Part shown: piece by piece, positions 55,260 through 64,000 of the stretch
Numbering within the stretch: position 1 is the first letter of the stretch
Layout: each line of letters begins with the position of its first letter
DNA from: Methylophilaceae bacterium
Lineage (GTDB): Bacteria; Pseudomonadota; Gammaproteobacteria; Burkholderiales; Methylophilaceae
NCBI GenBank assembly: GCA_027488395.1
Contig: JAIYBT010000008.1
Span: forward strand, 62,001 to 126,000
Length of the DNA: 64,000 bases
Reading direction: 5' to 3'
Made by a program: the position numbers and the translations under genes
Notes under the pieces: generated by a model
Seen by the model: only the letters and a program-made list of their open reading frames with translations
Databases searched by the model: none
Told to the model about the DNA's origin: nothing

Positions 55260-57230
55260 TTAAGCCGCAACTTCTTGTGTTTCTACAATCTCATCACTTA
55301 ACGCTTGATTGATCTGCGCCTCAAAGCGGCTGAGCTCGGCCAATTGTCTTTGTATGGCTAAGTCCACTTGATTCAGTTCGGTGATCCGCTCTTCTAGCGT
55401 ATCCGTGGCTTGATAGATCCGTTTGATGCTTTCCAATCTGCGCTTCACTTGCATGTGATGTTCACGCATTTGGCTTTCCATCGGCGCGATGACCGCTTTA
55501 AGCCAACTTTCAGCATCACGGTTAGCAGCTTCATACTCTACGATGACATGACTGGCTAAGGTTTCAAAAAATTTACTGGTGAGCGTCAGTTTTTCATGAG
55601 CGATCATGTTGAACATGGTATTAAATTGATCGCGATACACAGTTTCAAGCTTGTTCAACCCTTTTAAATAGCGTGACGTGGAAAAAGGAGGGGGTGTTTT
55701 TTGCATCAAGCCATGCTCTTTGGCAAATTTTTCATACATGGCCTCCATCATTTTACGAATTTCAAGCACTTGAACATCTGCATTCATCATGCGCCGCTTT
55801 AAATCAAAGAAAAAGTCATCCATGGCTTGGCGTATGGTTTTGGTAAACACCGCTTTGACCATGGTTTCACGCGTGGTACGCACTTTTGATTTAAGCCCAG
55901 ACAAACCAATTTCTTCCAGCAACTGTTGCGATTGCACCGAGAACACACTGCGCATGGCCTGATAGCGTTGCCAGCCTTTTTCAAAATTGGCTTTGTCTTG
56001 TTTGACCTTCACCATCATTTGCGCAACCACGTCTTCGTTTTTACCTTGCAAGCACCGCAACTCTTCTGATTGGGCATGAACCCCTTTTAATCTGAGCGCC
56101 AATAAATCTCGGGTTTGTTGCATCAAAATGTTCACTTCATGCCGAATGCCCTCGCCGACAATCTCCCGCTTGGCGGGCATTAAGGCGTCCGTCAGTGTTT
56201 TTTCAAGTTGCAATAATCGACTTTTGAGTAATAACGGTTGATCCCCTTTTACTTTGGCAAACAAGCCTTTTTGTGCAGAGGTTGGCAAGATTTGATCACG
56301 GTGCATGCCCAATAAATCGGCAGTGGATTGCAACTGTTTGATCAGTTCAATTTCGATCTCATCATCCGATTTCAGCGCATCCCAAAGGCCATCAATTTTA
56401 TTGAGCACCGCCATGCGCCCTTTTTGTTTCCAGCGTTCACCGCTGATATAGCGACGCCAGACTTCCATTTCGGATTTAGTCACACCAGTATCTGCACCCA
56501 AAATAAACAATACCGCATGTGCATTGGGCAGCATGTTCATGGTGAGCTCAGGCTCTGCCCCGATCGCGTTCAGGCCTGGGGTATCTAAAATCACCAAGCC
56601 TTGCTTGAGTAAAGGATGCGGGAAATTAATCATGGCGTAACGCCAGCAGGGAATTTCGATTTGACCATCGGCCCCTACCAACATGCCGTCATCTTGCACT
56701 TCAGGATCGAACAAGCCTAAATTTTGCGCTTCTTCGATGCTGACGCGGCGGGTACGGCTGACTTCTTTAAAAGCCTCGACCATACTTTCACGAGAATAAG
56801 CATCAAACGCAATGGTAGACCATGCTTGGGGTAACCGCTTATATTCGGCAATGGTGATTTGTTGGTGATTGGTTTCGATCGGCAGCAAAGAGATACTGAC
56901 AGGGTTGCCGTGATCGAAGCGTAGCTCCGTCGGACACATGGTCGTTCGCCCCACGCCGGAGGGGAGCAATCGATGGCCATAGCCTGCAAAGAAAATAGCA
57001 TTGATTAACTCAGATTTACCACGAGAAAACTCGGCGACAAACGCAACCACTAATTTATCTTCACGTAAGCGGTTGAGCTGGTGATGAATGCGTTGCTCGG
57101 TTTCGGCGTCGCTCAGTTGCTTTTCCATCAACCAGTGTTGATAAGCCTCTAATACATCTCCTATGCCTTGTCGCCAGCGGGCGTAGCCATCAAATTGTAG
57201 GGCTAACTTATTGTTTTCCATAGAATGCAT
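55260..57230 (-). CDS. Dynamin-family GTPase
   Basis: Large GTPase of 656 residues. The G domain (about 55-330) has the P-loop region VVAFVAEFSRGKSELIN, where the usual first Gly is Ala66, then the Thr-containing switch GVGRTTMCPTELRF, the DxxG motif ILDTPGLNAIG and the base-specificity motif VLNKIDGLWD. The rest is long helices, rich in charged residues and probably a stalk, ending in coiled coil. No membrane anchor is evident. Bacterial dynamin-like proteins act in membrane fission or fusion or in stress and phage defence. Only one such gene is here, not the tandem pair often seen. An ATG at 57221 is an alternative start. Confidence 0.85.
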   Translation of the reverse strand: MHSMENNKLALQFDGYARWRQGIGDVLEAYQHWLMEKQLSDAETEQRIHHQLNRLREDKLVVAFVAEFSRGKSELINAIFFAGYGHRLLPSGVGRTTMCPTELRFDHGNPVSISLLPIETNHQQITIAEYKRLPQAWSTIAFDAYSRESMVEAFKEVSRTRRVSIEEAQNLGLFDPEVQDDGMLVGADGQIEIPCWRYAMINFPHPLLKQGLVILDTPGLNAIGAEPELTMNMLPNAHAVLFILGADTGVTKSEMEVWRRYISGERWKQKGRMAVLNKIDGLWDALKSDDEIEIELIKQLQSTADLLGMHRDQILPTSAQKGLFAKVKGDQPLLLKSRLLQLEKTLTDALMPAKREIVGEGIRHEVNILMQQTRDLLALRLKGVHAQSEELRCLQGKNEDVVAQMMVKVKQDKANFEKGWQRYQAMRSVFSVQSQQLLEEIGLSGLKSKVRTTRETMVKAVFTKTIRQAMDDFFFDLKRRMMNADVQVLEIRKMMEAMYEKFAKEHGLMQKTPPPFSTSRYLKGLNKLETVYRDQFNTMFNMIAHEKLTLTSKFFETLASHVIVEYEAANRDAESWLKAVIAPMESQMREHHMQVKRRLESIKRIYQATDTLEERITELNQVDLAIQRQLAELSRFEAQINQALSDEIVETQEVAA

Positions 57231-57460
57231 TGTCTAACGTGGATGATTGCTTTTTTACCGACTATGACCCAGGAAGCCGACTACCCTGCAAATGAAGCCA
57301 TGTAAAAATACCTATAATTCAACTATATACCGTTATTAATTCATAAATCAAATGAATTATCAACCATAAGCTTAAATGTTTGCAAGCAAGCGAGTGCTGC
57401 GTTCATCTGCTATCATGTTTATTCTAATGTTATCGGTCAATTTAGCGTGTTTCTTCAATC

Positions 57461-57850
57461 ATGAGCGGCCTTACTCCCAACACCCCATTGCCTACCCATA
57501 TCGAATTGCATCAGCGATCACGTTTACTCGAAGTGCACTTTGATAATCACACTGAATGCATGTTGTCTTGTGAATTTTTACGCCTTTATTCACCCTCGGC
57601 AGAGGTGCGCGGCCATGGTGCAGGACAAGAAGTGCTACAACTGGATAAAGAAAACGTAAATATCGTTGCGATTGAACCGGTAGGTCGATACGCAATCAAA
57701 CTTTTTTTTGATGATGGTCACGATACTGGTCTGTATTCATGGGACTACTTGTACTATCTCGCGCAGCATTATGAAAGCCTTTGGCAAGACTATATTAGCA
57801 AACTTGCCATTGCAGGCCATACCCGCAAGGAGCCGTTACATGCACACTAA
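57461..57850 (+). CDS. DUF971 protein
   Basis: Protein of 129 residues of the DUF971 family (related to the N-terminal domain of gamma-butyrobetaine hydroxylase). Typical features are [41 protein letters not shown] and [19 protein letters not shown]. The family is linked to iron-sulfur or quinone metabolism by neighbourhood, without proven function. The ubiE start lies inside its 3' end by 11 bases, so it is the first gene of a DUF971-ubiE-ubiJ-ubiB operon. Confidence 0.9.
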   Translation: MSGLTPNTPLPTHIELHQRSRLLEVHFDNHTECMLSCEFLRLYSPSAEVRGHGAGQEVLQLDKENVNIVAIEPVGRYAIKLFFDDGHDTGLYSWDYLYYLAQHYESLWQDYISKLAIAGHTRKEPLHAH

Positions 57851-58652
57851 AGCGTCACCTTCTCAAGCGACTGATGCAGCTGGCACACAAGACACTGCCG
57901 CGGCGCACGGCACCACCCATTTTGGGTTCAATACCGTTGCAGAGGCTGAAAAACAAGCCAAAGTGGGCGAGGTATTTCACTCTGTAGCACACAAATATGA
58001 TGTGATGAATGATGTCATGTCTGCAGGCTTACACCGTATTTGGAAGCGTTTTACCGTGGATGTAAGCGGCGTCGGTCATGGCGACCGTGTGCTGGATATT
58101 GCGGGCGGTAGCGGTGATTTATCTAAGTTATTTGCGCACAAAGTAGGTACCGAATTAGCACATTTACCAGGCCAAGTCATTTTGACCGACATTAACGCAT
58201 CTATGCTCAATGTTGGCCGTGATCGCATGATAGACGCGGGGTTAAGCATTCCAGCCATGCAGTGTAATGCCGAATACTTACCGTTCGCGGATGCGCAATT
58301 TGATTGTGTGGTGGTGGCGTTTGGTTTACGCAATATGACACATAAAACGACGGCGTTATCTGAAATGTATCGTGTCCTCAAACCAGGTGGAAGATTACTG
58401 GTGCTTGAGTTTTCTAAAGTGTGGCAACCATTAGAAAAGTTATACGATTTTTATTCCTTTAAGTTATTACCTAAATTTGGCAAGTGGATTGCAAATGACG
58501 AACCCAGTTATCGTTATTTAGCGGAAAGTATACGCATGCATCCCGATCAAGAAACACTCAAAGACATGATGCATACTGCAGGCTTTAGTACAGTTGAGTA
58601 TTACAACTTGACTGCTGGCGTGGTCGCGTTGCACAAAGGGGTAAAACGTTAA
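57840..58652 (+). CDS. ubiE: Ubiquinone/menaquinone C-methyltransferase
   Basis: SAM-dependent methyltransferase of the ubiquinone pathway, 270 residues from ATG 57840. AAGGAG lies eight bases before this start; an upstream frame to 57708 lies in DUF971 and is rejected. The N terminus has a non-conserved Ala/Thr-rich stretch of about 25 residues, then the family segment [27 protein letters not shown]-binding [13 protein letters not shown] and the family motif [26 protein letters not shown] follow. It works with UbiJ and UbiB in the ubiquinone assembly complex. Confidence 0.95.
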   Translation: MHTKASPSQATDAAGTQDTAAAHGTTHFGFNTVAEAEKQAKVGEVFHSVAHKYDVMNDVMSAGLHRIWKRFTVDVSGVGHGDRVLDIAGGSGDLSKLFAHKVGTELAHLPGQVILTDINASMLNVGRDRMIDAGLSIPAMQCNAEYLPFADAQFDCVVVAFGLRNMTHKTTALSEMYRVLKPGGRLLVLEFSKVWQPLEKLYDFYSFKLLPKFGKWIANDEPSYRYLAESIRMHPDQETLKDMMHTAGFSTVEYYNLTAGVVALHKGVKR

Positions 58653-58654
58653 TC

Positions 58655-59248
58655 ATGTTTAAACCATTGATTCAGTTGGTTTTAAAGCATTTAATGGCAC
58701 AAAACGCGTGGGCAGCCACGCAGCTGACTCCCTTTGCGCAACGCACCTTCACCATAGACTTTAAAGTGTCCCAAGTCACGCTGACCGTCTTGGAACACGG
58801 CGATTTGGTGATCGCTGCGGATACCGCCAGCGCGGATGCCATCATGCATTTGCCACCGAGTTTAGCATTGCGGCTGATCCGCCAAGATCCGCTTGCCATG
58901 CAACTGGTGAAGATTGAAGGTGATAGCGCCTTCGCGACAGAAATCGCAAAAGTGTTGGCTGGGATTCGTTGGGATATTGAAGGGGATCTTAGTCACATTT
59001 TGGGTGATGTGGCTGCCTATCAAATGGTGCAACTCAGTCAACAGACGTTTCAGCAGATGCGGCGTGGCAGCCAGCAACTATCAGAAATGCTGGTGGAATA
59101 CTGGCAAGAAGAGCGTCCTTTGCTTGCAAAAAAAGCTGGTGTGTTGCATTTCAATCAATCCGTGGACACCCTGCGCGAAGACTTAGCCCGCTTACAAGCC
59201 CGCGTGGACAAACTTGTAAACACCCCATCCCAGCAAGAAAGCACCTAA
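58655..59248 (+). CDS. ubiJ: Ubiquinone biosynthesis accessory factor UbiJ
   Basis: Lipid-binding SCP2-domain protein of 197 residues that holds ubiquinone intermediates for the Ubi enzyme complex. The SCP2 fold spans about residues 20-115 (VTLTVLEHGDLVIAADTASADAIMHLP). A C-terminal helical region with coiled-coil character (DTLREDLARLQARVDKL) follows. It sits between ubiE and ubiB with two-base gaps, the conserved order that identifies UbiJ although sequence identity in this family is low. Confidence 0.9.
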   Translation: MFKPLIQLVLKHLMAQNAWAATQLTPFAQRTFTIDFKVSQVTLTVLEHGDLVIAADTASADAIMHLPPSLALRLIRQDPLAMQLVKIEGDSAFATEIAKVLAGIRWDIEGDLSHILGDVAAYQMVQLSQQTFQQMRRGSQQLSEMLVEYWQEERPLLAKKAGVLHFNQSVDTLREDLARLQARVDKLVNTPSQQEST

Positions 59249-59250
59249 AC

Positions 59251-60807
59251 ATGCATTGGTTACGGTTTTTTAAAATTGTGCGGGTGTTGATCTGGTATCG
59301 TCTAGACGTATTCTTGGTTGGCAAAAGTAAACGTCTGCCGATTACACCAGTGCTTAACCTCCTGTTTTTCTGGCGCAAAGTAAGTGACGACAGGGCTACC
59401 CGCTTACGCCTAGCGCTTGAAAGCCTAGGCCCTATTTTTGTGAAATTTGGTCAGATGCTCTCAACACGGCGCGATTTGTTGCCTACAGATGTTGCAAATG
59501 AACTGACTAAACTGCAAGATCAAGTACCGCCATTTCCCTATGCGCAGGTGGAACGCATCATAGAAACCACCTTTGCCAAGCCGATTGACCAAGTGTATAC
59601 CCAGTTTGATCGTACGCCGATTGCGAGTGCCTCAGTGGCCCAAGTGCACTTTGCCAGCTTACCTAGCGGTGAATTGGTCGCGGTGAAAGTGTTGCGCCCC
59701 GGCATTGCTGAGATCATCGCTGATGATATTGCACTGTTACGCACCTTAGCGTGGTGGGTGAAACGTCTATCGAGTGAAGGCCGCCGATTAAAGCCTGATG
59801 AGATTGTGGAGGAGTTTGCGCGTCATACCGCACATGAGCTCGACCTCACCCTCGAGGCAGCACAATGCACGCAATTAGGCCGCAACTTCAGTGATCGTAG
59901 CTTATTGGTACCAAGTATTTATTGGGATTATTCGTTTCAGCATGTCATGACCATGCAACGCATGTTTGGCGTGCCGATTCGGGATACCGCAACCTTGCAA
60001 TCACACGGCATTGATTTAGCCAAACTCGCGCATGATGGGGTAGAAATCTTTTTTACCCAAGTATTTCGTGATGGTTTTTTTCATGCCGACATGCACCCTG
60101 GTAACATTCAAGTCGCGGTCAGTGGGCCAGACAAAGGCAAATTTATCGCGCTTGATTTTGGCATCATGGGCAGTCTTGCGCCTACGGACCAATATTATTT
60201 AGCTCGAAATTTTTTAGCGTTTTTTAATCGCGATTATCGCGACGTTGCAGTGGCCCACATTGAATCGGGCTGGGTCCCGAAAGACACCAATGTCGAAGCA
60301 CTGGAAACCGCAGTACGCGCCATTTGTGAGCCTATTTTTGACAAACCGTTAAAAGACATTTCATTTGGACGCACGTTATTAAGCTTGTTTCAAATGTCAC
60401 GTCGCTTTGGCGTGAACATTCAACCGCAATTGATCATGTTGCAAAAAACTTTACTCAATATTGAAGGCTTGGGGCGTGAGCTCGATCCCAATATTGATTT
60501 ATGGCAAAGCGCAAAACCATTTTTAAAACGCTGGATGAGTGAACAAGTGGGCTGGCGCAGTTTTGTCAATTCGCTTAAAAAAGAACTGCCGCATTGGATC
60601 AATCAAGCGCCACAAATGCCTCGCATGATGCACAGCTATTTAAACGAGCAAACACTTGCTGCAAAACAAGAACAATCTGTGTTGCCATTATTACTTGCAC
60701 AACAAGCCCAACTTAAGCGCTGGCAAACGTGGATGAGCCTTGGCGTGGCTGTATTAGTCATCATCCAACTCATTTGCTTGGTACTGATGTTGATGCAATC
60801 GCGGTAA
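59251..60807 (+). CDS. ubiB: Ubiquinone biosynthesis kinase-like UbiB
   Basis: ABC1/UbiB-family atypical kinase of 518 residues, needed for ubiquinone synthesis. The KxGQ motif is in FVKFGQMLSTRRD, the Ala-rich loop in IASASVAQVHFA, catalytic residues in FHADMHPGN and FIALDFGIMG. Two membrane segments close the C terminus (the last at about 496-515). It is the last gene of the operon and is followed by a terminator. Confidence 0.95.
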   Translation: MHWLRFFKIVRVLIWYRLDVFLVGKSKRLPITPVLNLLFFWRKVSDDRATRLRLALESLGPIFVKFGQMLSTRRDLLPTDVANELTKLQDQVPPFPYAQVERIIETTFAKPIDQVYTQFDRTPIASASVAQVHFASLPSGELVAVKVLRPGIAEIIADDIALLRTLAWWVKRLSSEGRRLKPDEIVEEFARHTAHELDLTLEAAQCTQLGRNFSDRSLLVPSIYWDYSFQHVMTMQRMFGVPIRDTATLQSHGIDLAKLAHDGVEIFFTQVFRDGFFHADMHPGNIQVAVSGPDKGKFIALDFGIMGSLAPTDQYYLARNFLAFFNRDYRDVAVAHIESGWVPKDTNVEALETAVRAICEPIFDKPLKDISFGRTLLSLFQMSRRFGVNIQPQLIMLQKTLLNIEGLGRELDPNIDLWQSAKPFLKRWMSEQVGWRSFVNSLKKELPHWINQAPQMPRMMHSYLNEQTLAAKQEQSVLPLLLAQQAQLKRWQTWMSLGVAVLVIIQLICLVLMLMQSR

Positions 60808-60840
60808 CCCCCTTTAAAACGTTAGATTGAATGTGATGAA

Positions 60841-60864
60841 AGCCTGTGATAACAGGCTTTTTTG
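60841..60864 (+). terminator. Terminator of the ubi operon
   Basis: Stem AGCCTGT (60841-60847), loop GATA, stem ACAGGCT (60852-60858), then a T run, 33 bases after the ubiB stop. Confidence 0.88.
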
Positions 60865-60943
60865 ACGTCAGAAACCACAGTAACCGCGGCAAAAATGCGG
60901 TGATGTGCATTACAATATTTGGATTATTTCAGGGAACGTCGAC

Positions 60944-62413
60944 ATGCTGATTTGGTTTGTAATTGCATATTTAATGATGTCTATCGGCATCGGCCTGTTT
61001 GCATCCACCAAAGTACACAATACCAAAGATTATGCGATTGCTGGCCGCCATTTGCCATGGCCAATCGTTACCGCAACAGTGTTTGCCACTTGGTTTGGTG
61101 CGGAGGCCGTGTTTGGTGTTTCAGCAACATTTGTGCGCGAGGGCCTGACTGGCGTCGCAGCCGATCCATTTGGCGCCAGTATGTGTTTAATGCTGGCTGG
61201 CGTGTTTTTCTCACGCAAGCTTTACCAACTCAACTTACTGACGTTGGGCGATTTTTATCGCATGCGCTATAACCGCACGGTGGAGATTTTAACCACGCTC
61301 GCTATCGTTATTTCATATATGGGCTGGGTCGCGGCACAAATTAAAGCCCTCGGTCTGATTTTCAATCTCATCACAGAGGGCGCCATCAGTGAATCTAACG
61401 GCATGATCTTAGGCACCGCCATCGTACTGACGTACACCACGTTGGGGGGGATGTTATCGGTGGCCATTTTAGATTTCATCCAAATGATTGTCGTCATTGG
61501 TGGGTTGTTATATATCGCCAATATCGTCTCTGCACAAACCGGCGGTGTAGGCACGGTGATTGCGCATGCCAACGCGGCGGGCAAATTACACTTCTTCCCG
61601 CAACAAGCTGACTGGAGTGTTTGGCTTACCTTTCTGGCAGGCTGGTTGACCTTAATGCTAGGTTCTATCCCACAACAAGACGTATTTCAACGGATTACAT
61701 CAGCGAAAACCGCCAATACTGCACTGTGGGGCTCACTATTGGGTGCCAGTATTTATTTCTGCTTTACCTTTGTACCCATGTTTATCGCCTACGCCGCCAC
61801 CATCATCGACCCTCAAATCTTTGGGGGATTAGTGGTGACCGATTCGCAACGGGTGCTGCCGACGTTAGTCCTCACCCATACGCCTTTATTGGCACAAGCC
61901 ATCTTTTTTGGTGCGGTGTTATCTGCAATCATGAGCTGCTCTTCTGCCACCTTACTCGCTCCGTCCGTCTCCTTTGCAGAAAACGTGGTAAAAGACTTTA
62001 TGCCGCACATGAATGATCGTGCATTTTTACGCTTGATGCGCCTGTGTTTAGTTGGCTTTGCCAGTTTGGTACTGTTATATGCCCTCAACTCCGAATCATC
62101 GATTTTTGGTATGGTAGAAAGCGCTTATAAAATCACCTTAGCCGGGGCGTTTGTCCCCTTGTTGTTTGGTGCATTTTGGAAACGGGCAACCAGTCAAGGA
62201 GCGCTTGCCGCCATCGTGCTTGGGGTAAGTAGTTGGGTCACCATTGAAATTTTATTGGGCGAAGAAAGCTTGGTGCCAGCGCAGCTGATCGGCTTGGTGA
62301 TAAGCGCAATCGCGATGATCGTCGGCTCACTATTGCCACAAAAAATTGGCGGTAGCCCAAGTAAGCCGCACGGCTTTTTGCATGAGCATGCGGCACATCC
62401 GCACGGCCATTAA
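60944..62413 (+). CDS. Sodium:solute symporter family protein
   Basis: Membrane transporter of the SSS (SLC5) family, 489 residues from ATG 60944, preferred because AGGGA lies eight bases upstream; an in-frame ATG at 60905 adds 13 residues. About 13 membrane segments are visible. Sodium-site segments such as TVFATWFGAEAVFGVS and SAIMSCSSATLLAPS are typical. The C terminus is cytoplasmic and His-rich (HGFLHEHAAHPHGH). The substrate is unknown; relatives move proline, pantothenate, carboxylates or sugars. It stands between the ubi operon and the convergent mutM. Confidence 0.9.
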   Translation: MLIWFVIAYLMMSIGIGLFASTKVHNTKDYAIAGRHLPWPIVTATVFATWFGAEAVFGVSATFVREGLTGVAADPFGASMCLMLAGVFFSRKLYQLNLLTLGDFYRMRYNRTVEILTTLAIVISYMGWVAAQIKALGLIFNLITEGAISESNGMILGTAIVLTYTTLGGMLSVAILDFIQMIVVIGGLLYIANIVSAQTGGVGTVIAHANAAGKLHFFPQQADWSVWLTFLAGWLTLMLGSIPQQDVFQRITSAKTANTALWGSLLGASIYFCFTFVPMFIAYAATIIDPQIFGGLVVTDSQRVLPTLVLTHTPLLAQAIFFGAVLSAIMSCSSATLLAPSVSFAENVVKDFMPHMNDRAFLRLMRLCLVGFASLVLLYALNSESSIFGMVESAYKITLAGAFVPLLFGAFWKRATSQGALAAIVLGVSSWVTIEILLGEESLVPAQLIGLVISAIAMIVGSLLPQKIGGSPSKPHGFLHEHAAHPHGH

Positions 62414-62442
62414 GCTACACAAAATGTGTACTAAGTAATGGC

Positions 62443-63282
62443 TTATGAGCGCGCTCTGGGCTGACAGCGCGGGCAAAAAAAAGTCGAGCGCTGGCCAAGT
62501 CGAATCGTTTGAATCAACTGCTGGCAGACTAAACAAGGGTCGCCAGTGCGCCCATAGACCGCATACGTTTGCTGAAAATAACCTGGATTACCGTCTGCAC
62601 CAAAAAAATCGCGTAAGCTACTGCCGCCCGCTGCCAGCGCTGCTTGCAAGGTGGTTTTGATATCTGCAACCAAGCGGGTGCATTGCGCCAAAGTCAACGC
62701 TTGTGCTGGCGTTTCTGGATGAATGCCTGTTTTAAATAAAGATTCTGAAGCGTAGATATTGCCAACACCCACCACCAAATGACCGTCCATGATGGTTGTC
62801 TTAATGGCTGCACTGCGCGTGCGCATGTGTTGGTACAAATAATCGCCCGTAAAATCGGCTGACAACGGCTCTGGCCCTAAGGCGGCAAGGAGCGCATGTT
62901 GTGATGCCTCACCAGACAACCACAATACAGCACCAAATCGACGCGGGTCACGCAAGCGAATCACGCGACCATCTTCAAACGCAATATCGACATGGTCATG
63001 CTTTTCTGCTGGAAAAAAACGCTCGAGCAAACATAAGCGACCAGACATGCCCAAGTGGAGTAACAGCGTGCCTCGCGTCGTACTGGCATCACCAATCTCG
63101 GCCAAAATATATTTGGCTCGCCGTGTCAATTGCAACACGTGTTGCCCGACTAAATGTTGTGCTAAATCGGCAGGGACAGGCCAACGTAAGCCATGATGGC
63201 GGACAGTGACCGATGCTATGCGTGCACCTGTGACAGGCAGCAAGCCTAGGCGGGTGACTTCGACTTCGGGTAATTCAGGCAT
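62443..63282 (-). CDS. mutM: Formamidopyrimidine-DNA glycosylase
   Basis: Base-excision repair enzyme that removes 8-oxoguanine and formamidopyrimidines. The 279-residue product has the N-terminal catalytic Pro-Glu (MPELPEVEVTRLGL), the Lys of RRAKYIL, the helix-two-turn-helix GVGNIYASESLF, and the C-terminal zinc finger CLVCQQ and FFCPRCQP with all four Cys. It is convergent with the transporter gene upstream in coordinates, only 29 bases away. The DUF4340 gene ends 22 bases before its start on the same strand. Confidence 0.96.
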   Translation of the reverse strand: MPELPEVEVTRLGLLPVTGARIASVTVRHHGLRWPVPADLAQHLVGQHVLQLTRRAKYILAEIGDASTTRGTLLLHLGMSGRLCLLERFFPAEKHDHVDIAFEDGRVIRLRDPRRFGAVLWLSGEASQHALLAALGPEPLSADFTGDYLYQHMRTRSAAIKTTIMDGHLVVGVGNIYASESLFKTGIHPETPAQALTLAQCTRLVADIKTTLQAALAAGGSSLRDFFGADGNPGYFQQTYAVYGRTGDPCLVCQQLIQTIRLGQRSTFFCPRCQPRARS

Positions 63283-63304
63283 GCTGACAGCGATTCAAAG
63301 ACGA

Positions 63305-64000
63305 TTATTTAAGATTAATTGGCGGATTGACCATGGTGAATCCGACATCGTTGCTGTAATGGTAGATCAGTCCTTCATCGGGACGCGCTAACAAGTATTC
63401 GGGCGATTCTTGCATTTTATCAAAGTGAATCTTTTGACCATTTCTTAATAGCACTTCAAACGATGGATACGTTTGGCGGCGGTCAGGCGTGTAGATTTCC
63501 ACCGCTTTGGCTTGGCTTTGTGCCCATGAAAAATCCATCCACTCGTTTAATTCATTTTGCGTGGGCTTGGCCTTGGCATCGTTGACGTGCCATTGTCCGG
63601 TGTCAGACAGGGTGACTTTCAGCGCATTGACTTCCCACTGTTCTAAATGGGCCAGATCAAAGCCGGCTAACTGTTTACGCTCAGCGGGCGCTAACGGCGA
63701 TTTGTCGACCATTTCAATGGGTTGGGTGGCCGCCGCTTCTCCGTATTGACCGCTCAACAAAAATACGGCATCGGCATAGCCCACATATTGTTCTTCGGTC
63801 ACTGGATTAAACGTGCCAAACGTAAACACATGCTCGCCCGCCTCTCCCGACAATGTCAGTTTAAGGCTAGGTTGATCTAAGCCGTACTTCGAAGGATCTT
63901 GCAGAGGTAACTTAGTCGCCGTGGTCGCTGCAATGATGGAAATAATGCGTTGCACCGATGGCTGATCTGCCCGCGATGCATATGGTTTACGCATCATCCA
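63305..64000 (-). CDS. DUF4340-containing protein, N terminus beyond the window
   Basis: The 3' part of a gene whose open frame reaches the window edge, so the start is outside. The visible 230 residues fit the DUF4340 family: a repeated strand pattern with YGLDQPSLKLTLSGEAGEHVFTFG and QYVGYADAVFLLSGQ. Such proteins are often membrane-anchored and linked to ABC-2 type transport or gliding-type operons; no partner is visible here. The function is unknown. It precedes mutM in the same direction and may be cotranscribed. Confidence 0.7.
   Translation of the reverse strand, partial: WMMRKPYASRADQPSVQRIISIIAATTATKLPLQDPSKYGLDQPSLKLTLSGEAGEHVFTFGTFNPVTEEQYVGYADAVFLLSGQYGEAAATQPIEMVDKSPLAPAERKQLAGFDLAHLEQWEVNALKVTLSDTGQWHVNDAKAKPTQNELNEWMDFSWAQSQAKAVEIYTPDRRQTYPSFEVLLRNGQKIHFDKMQESPEYLLARPDEGLIYHYSNDVGFTMVNPPINLK

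Overview
The window looks like chromosome of a betaproteobacterium of moderate GC, most probably a methylotroph of the Methylophilaceae or a close relative. The evidence is the type of the housekeeping proteins (IF-1, PEP carboxylase, UbiB/UbiJ, LolCD, MsbA/LpxK/KdsB), the gene order nadE-glnB, and a block matching the formamidase/short-chain-amide genes known from Methylophilus methylotrophus. The family-level assignment is inference. I saw no rRNA, tRNA, CRISPR array, insertion sequence or prophage.

Region 1 (1-10.4 kb) holds a TctDE-like two-component system, a DUF455 ferritin-like protein, infA, a cold-shock gene with a clear terminator, serB, divergent sucCD, an ankyrin-repeat protein, nadE and the P-II gene glnB. 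Region 2 (10.4-19.9 kb, minus strand) is an envelope operon: lolC-lolD-comEC-exbB-exbD-msbA-lpxK-trm112-kdsB. Region 3 (20-31.3 kb) has ppc, a small metabolic and assembly cluster (gloA, ferredoxin, coaD, rsmD), two M16 peptidases (one catalytic, one lacking the zinc motif) and divergent ftsY-ftsE-ftsX.

Region 4 (31.3-34.4 kb) is more accessory: a repeat-rich intergenic segment, a periplasmic TPR protein, a small outer-membrane barrel and an orphan DUF900 hydrolase. Region 5 (34.4-53.3 kb) is a block of about 19 kb entirely on the minus strand. In transcription order it runs porin - formamidase fmdA - fmdB - urea/amide ABC transporter urtABCDE - ureD-A-B-C-E-F-G - hupE. After a terminator comes a two-gene sensory operon: a 1148-residue protein fusing an NCS1 purine/cytosine-type permease, a nine-cysteine module and a hybrid histidine kinase, followed by its LuxR-type response regulator. 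The block thus covers uptake, hydrolysis, nickel handling and probably sensing of small amide/urea nitrogen sources. The permease-kinase fusion is the strongest candidate for an under-described system here.

Region 6 (53.5-64 kb) holds an orphan lipoprotein, rpoH (sigma-32) preceded by a near-perfect CIRCE/HrcA operator and lacking an ATG start, a lone dynamin-like GTPase, the ubiquinone operon DUF971-ubiE-ubiJ-ubiB, a sodium:solute symporter, mutM, and the 3' part of a DUF4340 gene that runs off the window.
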